Notes: generated by a model from the letters alone, not told the origin. DNA of 13,407 nt from Nitrospirota bacterium (GCA_021812785.1 JAKAMR010000071.1:1-13407), one strand, 5' to 3'. Positions 5,722 to 13,319 are shown, counted from the first letter of the stretch. Program-made: numbers and translations.

Positions 5722-6786
5722 TCAAAAACCTTTTCCGGCCACGGCTCCGGCGATCTCCATGAAAAGCGCCTCTCTCAAACCCCGCATGTTCCCTTTCCAT
5801 GCGGTAGTCCTGAAGCCTGCCGCCTTCTTGTGTCCTCCACCCCCGAACTTCTGGGCCACTCTGCGTACATCGATGTCCCCTTTGGATCTGAGGCTTGCCC
5901 TTAAAGTCCCGTCCTCCATCTCGCTGATGAGTACGGCGACCTTTGCGTCCCTTAGCATCCTGGGATAGGCGGTGAAGTTGTCCACGTCCTCGGCGGCCGC
6001 GCCGGACGACCTGAACATCTCCTGCGAAACGCTCATTATCGCGGTCCCATCCTTCAATTCAATTGTCTCCAGGGCAAGGCATAGAAGCCTCATTCTGCCT
6101 GCCGACCACGTCTCGTAGACATTCCGGGCCACTACCGCGGGTTCCGCCCCTGCCCGGACCAGCTCCGCCGCGGCCTCAAGCGAACCGGCCGTCGTATTGT
6201 CGTACCTGAAGGAGCCTGTGTCCGTTGAAATGGCCGCATAAAGGTTTTCCGCCATTTCCCGGTCAATAGGAAGACCCAGGGCCTTTATGACACTATAAAC
6301 CAGAAGACCCGCGGCAGGACATCCGGGGACGACCCACATCGGGGACGGTCTTTCGTCCGGGCCGTACGACTCCATTTCATGATGGTCTATGACCGCGGTA
6401 TGCCTGAAACGGACACCCTCAAGCGCCGCGCGAAAAGGCTTTGAGCAGTCCACAAGGATAAGCGAATAATCCTGCGTATCGGGTGGAAGGACATGGGAGA
6501 TATCTTGAGCGCCGGGCAGAAAACGGAAAAACTCGGGGATAATGTCATTATTGTAAGTGATCACATCCTTGCCAATGGCGCGGAGCGCGGCCGCCAGGGC
6601 CAAGGTCGAACCGATGGCGTCTCCCTCGGGGCTGATGTGGCCTGCAACTACGAACTTTTTCTTTTTTTTCTTGTCCCCGTTCGGTTCATCCCTCAGGAAA
6701 TCAAGAAGCTCGTCAGGGGGAAGATACTCCAAAAAATTGCGTTTGACCGGGTTGTCATGACAGCTCTCAGGCGCGCCCATCTCCAA
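5722..6786 (-). CDS. nrnA: Bifunctional oligoribonuclease / pAp phosphatase NrnA (DHH family)
   Basis: A 354-residue DHH/DHHA1 phosphoesterase. NrnA degrades nanoRNAs and dephosphorylates pAp (3'-phosphoadenosine 5'-phosphate) in the cytoplasm. Metal-binding motifs in order: HISPEGDAIGS (50-60), VDCS (112-115), DHH (134-136) and TDTGSFRY (188-195). The C-terminal substrate motif GGGGHKKAAGF is at 315-325. The first motif has Glu where HxxPD usually has Asp. Six consecutive Lys (39-44) precede the domain, encoded by an A-rich run. Position after infB and rbfA is typical of the family. TTG at 6786 lies 3 bp from the rbfA stop and has GGGGG 8 bp upstream; an ATG at 6780 is an alternative, but its spacing to that site is longer. 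Transcription likely comes from infB. Confidence 0.93.
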   Translation of the reverse strand: MEMGAPESCHDNPVKRNFLEYLPPDELLDFLRDEPNGDKKKKKKFVVAGHISPEGDAIGSTLALAAALRAIGKDVITYNNDIIPEFFRFLPGAQDISHVLPPDTQDYSLILVDCSKPFRAALEGVRFRHTAVIDHHEMESYGPDERPSPMWVVPGCPAAGLLVYSVIKALGLPIDREMAENLYAAISTDTGSFRYDNTTAGSLEAAAELVRAGAEPAVVARNVYETWSAGRMRLLCLALETIELKDGTAIMSVSQEMFRSSGAAAEDVDNFTAYPRMLRDAKVAVLISEMEDGTLRASLRSKGDIDVRRVAQKFGGGGHKKAAGFRTTAWKGNMRGLREALFMEIAGAVAGKGF

Positions 6787-6789
6787 AGA

Positions 6790-7134
6790 TCAGTCCCCCT
6801 TTATCTCTTTAAGAAGCTGGTCTATACGGTTCCCGTACTGCAGACTCGTGTCTAGCCGGAACTCCAGGTCCGGGGTGGATTTCATCTTCACCCTCCTGCC
6901 CAACTCCTGCCTGATAAAGCTTTTTGCGGCGTTCAGGATCTCGATCATCTGCTCCCGCTCATCTTCCTTAAGCGAGCTGACGTAGACCCTTGCCAGCTTG
7001 AGATCGTCGGTAATGGAGACATCCACGACCGTAACGAAACCCATCCTGGGGTCCTTGAGTCTCCTTAAGATAATATCGGAGATTTCCTGTCTGAGGAGGT
7101 CGGCAACCCTCTTTGCGCGCTTGTAGGGCAGCAT
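6790..7134 (-). CDS. rbfA: 30S ribosome-binding factor RbfA
   Basis: A 114-residue protein with the full RbfA pattern: the N-terminal YKRAKRVADLLRQEISDII helix, LKDPRMGFVTVVDVSITDDL (KH-like fold), LARVYVSSL, then RQELGRRVKMKSTPDLEFRLDTSL near the C-terminus. RbfA binds the 16S rRNA 5' region during late 30S maturation and cold adaptation. The start ATG at 7134 has AGGA a few bases upstream. It lies 48 bp after infB and 3 bp before nrnA in one operon, a conserved arrangement. The usual length is 115-135 residues, so it appears complete. Confidence 0.96.
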   Translation of the reverse strand: MLPYKRAKRVADLLRQEISDIILRRLKDPRMGFVTVVDVSITDDLKLARVYVSSLKEDEREQMIEILNAAKSFIRQELGRRVKMKSTPDLEFRLDTSLQYGNRIDQLLKEIKGD

Positions 7135-7182
7135 TTTCCTGGTCCTGTCCTATTCTGAGATCTTTAGATTTTTTCTTTTCTA

Positions 7183-9576
7183 TTACGAGAGTTTGGCGGC
7201 TATCTTTTCTATGACGAAGTTTTCGAGGATATCGCCTATCTTGAAATCATTGAAGTTTTCCATCATGATGCCGCACTCGTAGCCGGTCTGGACTTCCTTT
7301 GTGTCCTCTTTGAACCGTTTAAGGGAAGATATCCTCCCCTGGTATACAACTATGTTGTCCCTTATGACGCGGATGCCGTCGCTTGACCTGCTCATTAAAC
7401 CGTTTATCACGTGGCAGCCCGCTATGGTGCCCAGCCTCGAGACGGTAAAGAGCTGCCTTACCTCCGCCCGTCCAAGCACCTTTTCCTTAATGGTGGGTTC
7501 GAGCATCCCTTCAAGGGCCTTTTTTACGTCGTCAACGGCCTCATATATTATGTTATAGAGGCGTAAGTCCACCCCTTCTTTCTCAGCGATCTGCTGAGCC
7601 TTGGTCTCGGGCCTCACGTTGAACCCCACTATGACCGCGTTGGAGGCGGCGGCAAGCATCACGTCGGATTCATTGATGCCGCCGATGGATGCGTGTATGA
7701 CCTTCACCTTCACCTCAGGGTGTGTAATTGAGCTGAAAGAGCCCTTGAGGGCTTCTATGGACCCCTGCGCATCGGCCTTGATCACGATGTTCAGGTCCTT
7801 GAGCTTGCCTTCTTTCATCTTGCTGTAGAGCTCATCCAGGGTTATCTTCTTTGCGACAGTGGCCTCGACCTGCTTCTGCTTCTGGAGCCTGGCAAGGGCT
7901 ATCTGCCTGGCCTTTCTTTCATCGTCCATGACGACGAAAGAATCTCCGGCGTTCGGCATGGTATTGAAGCCTACGACCTCAACGGGCGTGGACGGGCCGG
8001 CAATATCGATCTTGCGCCCGTGCTCATCGCTCATGGCCCTGACCCTTCCCGCATTGGAGCCGCACAAAAAGACATCTCCGGTCCGGAGTGTGCCGTTTTG
8101 GACAAGGATGGTGGCCACAGGGCCCTTACCCTTGTCCAGCCTGGCCTCTATGATTACCCCTTTTGCCATCTTTTCGGGGTTGGACGTGAGTTCGAGCATT
8201 TCCGCCTGAAGGAGGACCAATTCCAGCAGGCTGTCGATACCGATCCTTTTTTTTGCCGAAATCTCGGCGAAGATGTTCTGGCCGCCCCAGTCCTCGGAGA
8301 CTATGCCGTATTCGGCAAGCTCCTGTCTTACGCGCTGGGTATTGGCCTCCGGTTTGTCTATCTTGTTTACGGCAACGATTATCGGAACACCGGCCGCCTT
8401 GGCATGGTCTATCGCCTCTATCGTCTGCGGTTTCACTCCGTCATCGGCCGCCACAACCAGTATGACTATATCGGTCACCTTGGCGCCCCGGGCCCTGAGC
8501 GTGGTAAACGCTTCATGCCCAGGAGTATCCAGAAAAGCGATCTCCTTGTCGCCAAGCCTGACCTTGTAAGCGCCTATGTGCTGGGTGATGCCGCCCGCTT
8601 CACCCTCCGTGATATGGCTTTCCCTGATGCTGTCCAGCAGCGTTGTCTTGCCATGGTCCACGTGTCCCATTATGGTGACCACAGGCGGCCTGGCGGTGTG
8701 GTTGGAAGATACCTCCTCATGCACGGCTTGCTCCTCCGGGGTGGCAATTTCCTCCTCGGCGGTCGCTATCTCAAGCTTCACACCCATGGAATCGGCTAAC
8801 AGCATGGCGGCATCCACATCCACCGGCTGGTTGATGGTGGGCATATAGCCAAGCTCCATGAATTTCTTTATTATCTCTGGTACCTTGACGCCTATGAGCT
8901 CCGCAAATTCCTTTACGGTAGCGCCTTCTGTGAGCCTGAGGTGCTTTTTCCTGGGCGCGGTGACCTGCTGCTGAGGCTGTTGCGGCTTATCGCTTTTTGC
9001 CCCGAATCTTTGAGCCGGCGCGGGGCCCCTGCCCCCCGGTTTTTTCGCCATTGTACGCTGGTCGGCGAACTTCCTGGGCTCCACTTTTCTGATGGCCTGA
9101 AACGCCCTTTGCATGCCTGGTTTCGCCTTGAATTTTTCCATGCGCTCCGCTTCCAGGTCCTTTTTGAACCTGTCAGGCACCTTGAGTTCAACTTCCTCTT
9201 CCGGGGCCTGAGTTGCCGCCTGTGCCGCTTTTCCGTCCGGGGTTACCTGTGCCGCCTCTTCAGGGGCTTTTTCCGAAACAGCCTCCACTTCAACCGGGGG
9301 CTCCCCGGCGGATGGAACCTCCTGGACAACCTGGCCCTCTTCAACACCAGAAATTTCAGCCGCCTCGGCTTCCTCCGCGGCCAGTTCTTCCTCTTTCATC
9401 TCTTTTAAAGCTGCCCTGACCTTGACGGCCCAAAATTCGTCAATGCTCGATGAAGCGGTCTTTCCGCTAAGGCCCACGCTATCGAGCACGTCAATGATGG
9501 GCTTGGAATTTTTAAGCCCGAGCTCCTTGGCCAGCTCATGAATTCTCGCTTTTTTGGAATCGGTTTTCTTTGTCAT
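7183..9576 (-). CDS. infB: Translation initiation factor IF-2
   Basis: A 797-residue GTPase that delivers initiator tRNA to the 30S P site. Domains in order: an N-terminal IF2_N helical domain (about 10-60), a long Ala/Glu/Pro-rich linker (60-205), a second IF2_N (about 211-268), and the G domain. G-domain motifs are GHVDHGKTT (304-312), GGITQHIG (328-335), DTPGHEA (350-356), NKID (404-407) and SAK (440-442). These are followed by the EF-Tu-like domain II, domain III and the C-terminal domain that binds fMet-tRNA, ending in FNDFKIGDILENFVIEKIAAKLS. Complete by family standards. The start ATG at 9576 is immediately downstream (on this strand) of a tandem repeat; only a weak AGAGAAG lies before it. 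No nusA precedes it. Confidence 0.98.
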   Translation of the reverse strand: MTKKTDSKKARIHELAKELGLKNSKPIIDVLDSVGLSGKTASSSIDEFWAVKVRAALKEMKEEELAAEEAEAAEISGVEEGQVVQEVPSAGEPPVEVEAVSEKAPEEAAQVTPDGKAAQAATQAPEEEVELKVPDRFKKDLEAERMEKFKAKPGMQRAFQAIRKVEPRKFADQRTMAKKPGGRGPAPAQRFGAKSDKPQQPQQQVTAPRKKHLRLTEGATVKEFAELIGVKVPEIIKKFMELGYMPTINQPVDVDAAMLLADSMGVKLEIATAEEEIATPEEQAVHEEVSSNHTARPPVVTIMGHVDHGKTTLLDSIRESHITEGEAGGITQHIGAYKVRLGDKEIAFLDTPGHEAFTTLRARGAKVTDIVILVVAADDGVKPQTIEAIDHAKAAGVPIIVAVNKIDKPEANTQRVRQELAEYGIVSEDWGGQNIFAEISAKKRIGIDSLLELVLLQAEMLELTSNPEKMAKGVIIEARLDKGKGPVATILVQNGTLRTGDVFLCGSNAGRVRAMSDEHGRKIDIAGPSTPVEVVGFNTMPNAGDSFVVMDDERKARQIALARLQKQKQVEATVAKKITLDELYSKMKEGKLKDLNIVIKADAQGSIEALKGSFSSITHPEVKVKVIHASIGGINESDVMLAAASNAVIVGFNVRPETKAQQIAEKEGVDLRLYNIIYEAVDDVKKALEGMLEPTIKEKVLGRAEVRQLFTVSRLGTIAGCHVINGLMSRSSDGIRVIRDNIVVYQGRISSLKRFKEDTKEVQTGYECGIMMENFNDFKIGDILENFVIEKIAAKLS

Positions 9577-9593
9577 TTCTTCTCTTTTTATTT

Positions 9594-9674
9594 ATTTTAT
9601 TTCCTGCGGAAATCGAATGTAAGGATTCGATCACCCTAGTCGCCCGCCTACCCTCCGGGATACGCTTGCCATCC
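9594..9674 (+). repeat. Intergenic hairpin repeat, copy A1
   Basis: First of two tandem units (period about 81-82 bp). It has ATTTTAT (9594-9600), hairpin TTTCC-TGC-GGAAA (9600-9612), TCGAATGTAAGGA (9613-9625), a 15-bp spacer, then the G/C-rich module CGCCCGCCTACCCTCCGGGA followed by TACGC (9641-9665). It begins only 18 bp upstream of the infB start codon, so it lies at or within the infB 5' region. ATCGAAT (9612-9618) and ATTCGAT (9625-9631) also form a 7-bp inverted repeat in this copy only. Confidence 0.75.
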
Positions 9675-9766
9675 ATTTTATGCCCCTTCGGGCATCGAAT
9701 GTAAGGAAATTTTATTTTTTCCTTTATCCGCTCGCTTTACCCTCGGTACGCGCGCTGCCCATTTTG
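9675..9766 (+). repeat. Intergenic hairpin repeat, copy A2
   Basis: Second tandem unit. It has ATTTTAT (9675-9681), hairpin ATGCCC-CTTC-GGGCAT (9680-9695), TCGAATGTAAGGA (9695-9707), a 21-bp T-rich spacer, then CGCTCGCTTTACCCTCGGTA followed by CGCGCGCTGCCC (9729-9760). It ends in ATTTTG, resembling the start of another unit. It ends just before the rpmB promoter. With the A1 copy it fills most of the 266-bp gap between divergent infB and rpmB. Confidence 0.75.
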
Positions 9767-9769
9767 ACC

Positions 9770-9799
9770 TTGTAACGGGTGTATTAGTAATGCTATCAT
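9770..9799 (+). promoter_or_regulatory. Promoter for rpmB-dciA
   Basis: TTGTAA (9770-9775) and TATCAT (9794-9799, five of six matches to TATAAT) are 18 bp apart, with TGC directly before the -10, an extended -10 element. The predicted transcript start near 9806 leaves a leader of about 37 bases holding a strong AAAGGAGG (9827-9834), 8 bp before the rpmB ATG. Confidence 0.6.
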
Positions 9800-9842
9800 A
9801 AAAGCTGGATTTTTATCAAATTTCCCAAAGGAGGGTCACTGG

Positions 9843-10022
9843 ATGGCCAGCTGCGATATATGCGGTAAAGCAAAGTGCACGGGCAATCATGTAAGCCATG
9901 CCAACAACAAGGTGAAAAGGGAGATAAAGCCCAATATCCGCCGCAAGAAAATCAGCGTTTCAGGAACGGTGAAAACCGTTTCGATCTGCACCCGTTGTCT
10001 CCGTTCCGGCAACTATCAGTAA
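9843..10022 (+). CDS. rpmB: 50S ribosomal protein L28 (zinc-ribbon form)
   Basis: A 59-residue basic protein beginning MASCDICGKAKCTGNHVSHA and ending CTRCLRSGNYQ, the L28 pattern (xxCxxCGKxxxxGxxVSHxNxxTKRxxxPN). Cys4/Cys7 and Cys49/Cys52 form the four-Cys set of the zinc-binding L28 variant; organisms with such proteins often also carry zinc-free paralogues under Zur control, but none is visible here. The short length agrees with the compact bacterial L28 (60-65 residues). A strong Shine-Dalgarno AAAGGAGG lies 8 bp upstream. It is divergent from infB and followed after 7 bp by dciA. Confidence 0.97.
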   Translation: MASCDICGKAKCTGNHVSHANNKVKREIKPNIRRKKISVSGTVKTVSICTRCLRSGNYQ

Positions 10023-10029
10023 ACTGCAA

Positions 10030-10494
10030 GTGAAAAGGATCGGCACGGGCCTTTCCGGCCTCGTCAGAAAACTGGGGCTTGAGGACGCGGCCAGGCTTCA
10101 CGGTATAAAGGCCAGATGGGGGGAGCTTGTCGGCGCTCCCCTATCAGAACACCTTGAGCCCGGTTTTGTCTCTGGTGCCATGCTCCACATATCTGTCGAT
10201 TCACCGCTCTGGCTTGAACAGGCCAGATTCTACAGCGGGGAGATACTTAAAAGAGTAAAGCCGCTTGGCATAGGGGAGCTCAAATTCAAGCCGGGAACGC
10301 GCAGGAAAAACGTGGCGGGGCAGGCGTCCGTCAAGGCCGCATCCCCTATGCTATCCGCCGATGAGCTTAAGCAGATAGAGCAGTGCGTCTGCGCGGTGCA
10401 GGATGAGGGCCTTAAGGAAATCATGCGCGAAATAATGGCCAAGGCCCTGCGCACTCCGAACGGCAGGACAAGAATAAGTAAGCAAAATCCTTGA
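10030..10494 (+). CDS. dciA: DciA/DUF721-family protein, probable replicative helicase loader
   Basis: A 154-residue protein. The N-terminal half (about residues 1-95) has the DUF721 core: LVRKLGLEDAARLHGIKARW, then VGAPLSEHLEPGFVSGAMLHISVDSPLWLEQARFYSGEILKRV, with the WxxxVG and LxVxxxSPxWxxxL pattern of the family. Known DciA proteins load the DnaB replicative helicase in the many bacteria without DnaC. The C-terminal half is basic, low in conservation and probably flexible. GTG at 10030 is chosen because it keeps the conserved N-terminus and is 7 bp after the rpmB stop; no strong ribosome binding site is seen, so it may be coupled to rpmB. Its final codons overlap the promoter for the LysM gene. 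Confidence 0.8.
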   Translation: MKRIGTGLSGLVRKLGLEDAARLHGIKARWGELVGAPLSEHLEPGFVSGAMLHISVDSPLWLEQARFYSGEILKRVKPLGIGELKFKPGTRRKNVAGQASVKAASPMLSADELKQIEQCVCAVQDEGLKEIMREIMAKALRTPNGRTRISKQNP

Positions 10495-10520
10495 CATTCC
10501 CGCCTTTAAAGGGATATTTT
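10491..10520 (+). promoter_or_regulatory. Promoter for the LysM gene
   Basis: A perfect -35 TTGACA (10491-10496), which includes the dciA stop codon TGA, is followed at 18 bp by TATTTT (10515-10520, four of six matches to TATAAT). The predicted start lies near 10527, about 70 bases before the LysM ATG. Confidence 0.6.
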
Positions 10521-10521
10521 A

Positions 10522-10587
10522 CTTCTGTCTGCGATGGAAATAATAAGGGACAAAAATATTAAGACCCTTTTTAATGACAGACAGAAG
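10522..10587. repeat. Inverted repeat before the LysM gene, overlapping its ribosome binding site
   Basis: CTTCTGTCTG (10522-10531) and CAGACAGAAG (10578-10587) are perfect 10-bp inverted repeats, 46 bp apart. Inside, AAGGG (10545-10549) and CCCTT (10565-10569) can form a second stem. The right arm covers the first half of the Shine-Dalgarno AGAAGGAG (10583-10590), which lies 8 bp before the ATG at 10599. Confidence 0.6.
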
Positions 10588-10598
10588 GAGCCCTTCCT

Positions 10599-11657
10599 AT
10601 GACAATCCATAGATACAAAAAAAGAAGAGCGCAAAGAGTGAAAATCTCCGCACTGGCGGCGACGTTTGTTTTTGTTGCTGCGGCGCTTGTGTTCGGCGTT
10701 GCTGCGCAACCGGCCAAGGCCGAAAAAACAGCAAAGACCCAATACAGTATAAAGAAGGGGGACACTCTCTGGGGCATCTCCGGCAGCAAGCTTAACGATC
10801 ACTTCCAGTGGCCCCTGATCTGGAAAGAAAATGCCGGGATAAAAAACCCGGACAGGATATATCCAGGGCAAAGGATAAATATACCGGCACTGGTTCCGTC
10901 CGCCTCCGAAGGGCCCGTAACGGCCGTAACACCCGCGCCTGCCGCCCTTGTTCCTGAAAAAGGAAAAATAGAAAAAAAATCGGCGCTGCGCAAAGCGGCG
11001 CCAGGGGAAGAGATCATAACGCCCATCAAGGAAAGTTACCTTTTCTCTAAAGAAGAAATGATCTCAAGCGGATTCATGACAAAAAAGGTGCCCTCTGTAG
11101 GTGATGTCAGGGGGCCGGTTGGCGAGAGGGCGCTGATAGCAACGGGAGATGATGTTTACATCAATCTGAGCGCGCCGCCAGCCGTTGGGGATAAATTCAT
11201 AGTTGCCGGAGTCTTGAAAATTGATAATCCCCTGACAGGAAAATTCGCCGGATATCTTATAGAGCCTCACGGCATAGCTGTTGTGAACGGAGAAAACGCC
11301 GGGCTTGTCCGCGCTACCATAACCCGCACCTATGAAAGGGTGGGGCACGGGGACATACTTATCAAATATGTGAAACCGGAACAGCCGCTATGGGACACCC
11401 AGAGAAAACCAGCGGTGGAAGGCCATGTGCTGGCACTGGAGAAACGGAGGCTTCTGGGCTCTGGAATGGATATTATTTACCTGGACAAGGGAAAAGCACA
11501 GGGGCTTGAGGCCGGAGACCTGCTTCAGACAAAGACCGGCCCGGACACCAACGCCATAATCCAGATAGTTACGGTCCAGCCCGATTTCGCCACGGCCACG
11601 ATAAAAGAGAGCAAGTCAGCGGTAAGTCCGGGGGATCACTTTACGGGTCTTGAATAA
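10599..11657 (+). CDS. Secreted LysM-domain (peptidoglycan-binding) protein
   Basis: A 352-residue protein with a long basic N-region (KKRRAQRVK), a hydrophobic core (about 16-37), and a signal peptidase site AKA|E at 39-42. One LysM domain follows at about 49-96 (YSIKKGDTLWGIS ... NPDRIYPGQRINIP), the peptidoglycan-binding fold. A Pro/Ala-rich linker (98-120) leads to a C-terminal region of about 220 residues with repeated short beta-strand patterns (for example VGDKFIVAGVL, GHVLALEKRRLLGSG, AGDLLQTKT, PGDHFTG). I do not recognise a catalytic domain there. Similar LysM proteins with one N-terminal domain are found in many Gram-negatives with no firm function; a cell-wall anchoring or scaffold role is inference. 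It has its own promoter and ends in a terminator shared with rpoD. Confidence 0.85.
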   Translation: MTIHRYKKRRAQRVKISALAATFVFVAAALVFGVAAQPAKAEKTAKTQYSIKKGDTLWGISGSKLNDHFQWPLIWKENAGIKNPDRIYPGQRINIPALVPSASEGPVTAVTPAPAALVPEKGKIEKKSALRKAAPGEEIITPIKESYLFSKEEMISSGFMTKKVPSVGDVRGPVGERALIATGDDVYINLSAPPAVGDKFIVAGVLKIDNPLTGKFAGYLIEPHGIAVVNGENAGLVRATITRTYERVGHGDILIKYVKPEQPLWDTQRKPAVEGHVLALEKRRLLGSGMDIIYLDKGKAQGLEAGDLLQTKTGPDTNAIIQIVTVQPDFATATIKESKSAVSPGDHFTGLE

Positions 11658-11678
11658 AAAATAAATTTGTTCAATAAG

Positions 11679-11708
11679 AAAAGGGGAATCTGTGCAGATT
11701 CCCCTTTT
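11679..11708. terminator. Bidirectional intrinsic terminator between LysM gene and rpoD
   Basis: AAAAGGGGAATCT (11679-11691) pairs perfectly with AGATTCCCCTTTT (11696-11708) around a GTGC loop, giving a 13-bp stem. It is followed by T-rich sequence on the + strand and TTTTCTTATT on the - strand, and lies between convergent gene ends at 11657 and 11726. Confidence 0.9.
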
Positions 11709-11725
11709 ATATTTTTTCTTTTTTC

Positions 11726-13150
11726 TCAGCCCAGGCTCTTAAGCGCCCGGAGCCTGCTTGGATGCTTTAATTTTCTGAGTGCCTTTGCCTCTATCTGGCG
11801 CACTCTCTCCCTGGTTATCGAGAGATATCTGCCGACTTCCTCCAGCGTATGGTCACGGTCCGTACCGATACCAAAGCGCATCCTGATGACCTTTTCCTCT
11901 TTGGGCGTAAGGGTCTTAAGCACGCTCTGTATCTGCTCCGATATCTCGGACTTTTCCGCATCGGAATAAGGCGACGGGCTGTTTTTATCGCCTATAAAAT
12001 CCTCCAGTTCCGTATCCTCATCACCGATGGGGGTCTGGAGCGCTATAGGGTCCTGGATCGCCCTGAACACCTCATCGACTTTTCTTACCGGCACCTGCAG
12101 CTTTTGGGCAAGCTCCTCATTGCTTGGCTCCCGGCCCAACTGGTGCGTAAGCTCCCTGGATGCCTTCGTAACCCTGTTATAAAACTCCATCATGTGCACA
12201 GGCACCCTGATGGTCTTTGTCTGGTCTATAAGCGCCCTGGTTATCGCCTGGCGTATCCACCATGTGGCATAAGTGGAAAATTTAAATCCTTTTTCATATT
12301 TGAACTTGTCCACGGCCTTCATAAGACCGATATTGCCTTCCTGTATGAGATCCAGAAGCGGCAAGCCCCTGCCCACATAGTTCTTGGCTATATTGACGAC
12401 AAGCCTAAGGTTCCTGGTAATAAGCTCATTCTTGGCGTCCCTGACGAGGGTATTGGCTTTCTGCAGCCTTTCCCATATCCCTTTCAGGTTCTCAACTCTC
12501 AGTCCGACCTCTGTTTCTATCTTCCTGAGTTCCTGCTGGACCTCTTTTGAGAGGACTTCCAATTTTTTAGAGGATGAGCCCGCGCCGTTTTTTTTTGCCT
12601 TGTCCTTGATCACCTTCCGAAGTTCCTTGAGGGAGCCGTGCCTGCCAAGTCTTCTGTCCAGTTCACGGACCTTTCCCATGAGCTCCTCAAGTCTCGCAAG
12701 CACTTTCCGGATGGCCTCGTCGGTCCTCTCGTCTTCCGTAATGCCTTCTTCTTCGATATCTATGCCGGCCTCCGCCTTTTTGAAAAGCGGCATGGCGACA
12801 ATGATCTCTTTAATGATGTTTTTGCCCTGCTCAAGCTGTTTGGCCAGCTCGGTTTCCTCGTCCTTGGTGAGGATGGAAATATTTCCCATGGAATGGAAAT
12901 AGGCCTGCACGAGGTCTTCGGTCTTCTCATATTCGGCAGCCTCGGCTTCCTCGGGCTCCATCTCTTCAGCGGCGCCTTCCTCATATTCCACAACCTTGAC
13001 GCCCATATCCTGAAGCAGGTCCATCAGCTCTTCTATCTCGTCAGGCGAGAAATATTCCGAAGGCAGAGCCTCGTTGATCTCGTCATAGGTAAGGACCCCC
13101 CGCCTCTTGCCCATGTCTATTATTTCTTCAAAAATATCCTTTTCCCTCAT
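11726..13150 (-). CDS. rpoD: Housekeeping RNA polymerase sigma factor RpoD (sigma-70 group 1)
   Basis: A 474-residue sigma factor. Region 1.1 is near 5-50 ([20 protein letters not shown]) and region 1.2 at 77-109 ([19 protein letters not shown]). Region 2 is at about 243-320 ([53 protein letters not shown]). Region 3 is at 321-385 and region 4 at about 413-466 ([31 protein letters not shown]). It recognises -10 and -35 promoter elements. The spacer between 1.2 and 2 is much shorter than in E. coli (613 residues), as in many non-gammaproteobacteria. The start is ATG at 13150, with AAAAGGAG 8 bp upstream; an in-frame start at 13186 would add 12 unlikely residues. It contains an A9 run at codons near 186. 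No dnaG is adjacent. Confidence 0.97.
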   Translation of the reverse strand: MREKDIFEEIIDMGKRRGVLTYDEINEALPSEYFSPDEIEELMDLLQDMGVKVVEYEEGAAEEMEPEEAEAAEYEKTEDLVQAYFHSMGNISILTKDEETELAKQLEQGKNIIKEIIVAMPLFKKAEAGIDIEEEGITEDERTDEAIRKVLARLEELMGKVRELDRRLGRHGSLKELRKVIKDKAKKNGAGSSSKKLEVLSKEVQQELRKIETEVGLRVENLKGIWERLQKANTLVRDAKNELITRNLRLVVNIAKNYVGRGLPLLDLIQEGNIGLMKAVDKFKYEKGFKFSTYATWWIRQAITRALIDQTKTIRVPVHMMEFYNRVTKASRELTHQLGREPSNEELAQKLQVPVRKVDEVFRAIQDPIALQTPIGDEDTELEDFIGDKNSPSPYSDAEKSEISEQIQSVLKTLTPKEEKVIRMRFGIGTDRDHTLEEVGRYLSITRERVRQIEAKALRKLKHPSRLRALKSLG

Positions 13151-13205
13151 GCACAAAGCTCCTTTTGGGGAAATATGAAATAGCAACCAACATTTTTCCC
13201 TTTAA

Positions 13206-13233
13206 AGTATAGCAGAAAACTATCGGTTGTAAA
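13206..13233 (-). promoter_or_regulatory. Promoter for rpoD
   Basis: On the - strand, TTTACA (13233-13228) and TATACT (13211-13206) are 16 bp apart, and TGC before the -10 gives an extended element. The start near 13199 leaves a leader of about 49 bases. Upstream (13240-13300) lies a long A-rich stretch with phased A runs, resembling an UP element. Confidence 0.65.
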
Positions 13234-13319
13234 TAAGTTTAAAAAATAAGAAATTTTTAATTTATTTTGTTTTTTGTTTTTGGAGAATATCTTTTTAAGA
13301 AATTCTTTAAAAGGGGAAA

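Noticed and set aside
8020..8799. Long open frame (259 codons) on the + strand inside infB.
   Set aside because: It is antisense to a conserved G-domain region of infB. The open frame is a by-product of codon bias, with no start signal or domain.
9594..9766. CRISPR array in the tandem repeat region.
   Set aside because: There are only two units; the repeats diverge over most of their length, spacers are not of uniform size and no cas genes are present.
11726..13186. rpoD start extended to 13186.
   Set aside because: The extra residues are not sigma-like, and they include the Shine-Dalgarno used for the ATG at 13150.
13187..13319. 5S rRNA or tRNA between 23S and rpoD.
   Set aside because: The stretch is A/T-rich, shorter than needed together with the promoter, and lacks conserved 5S or tRNA words.
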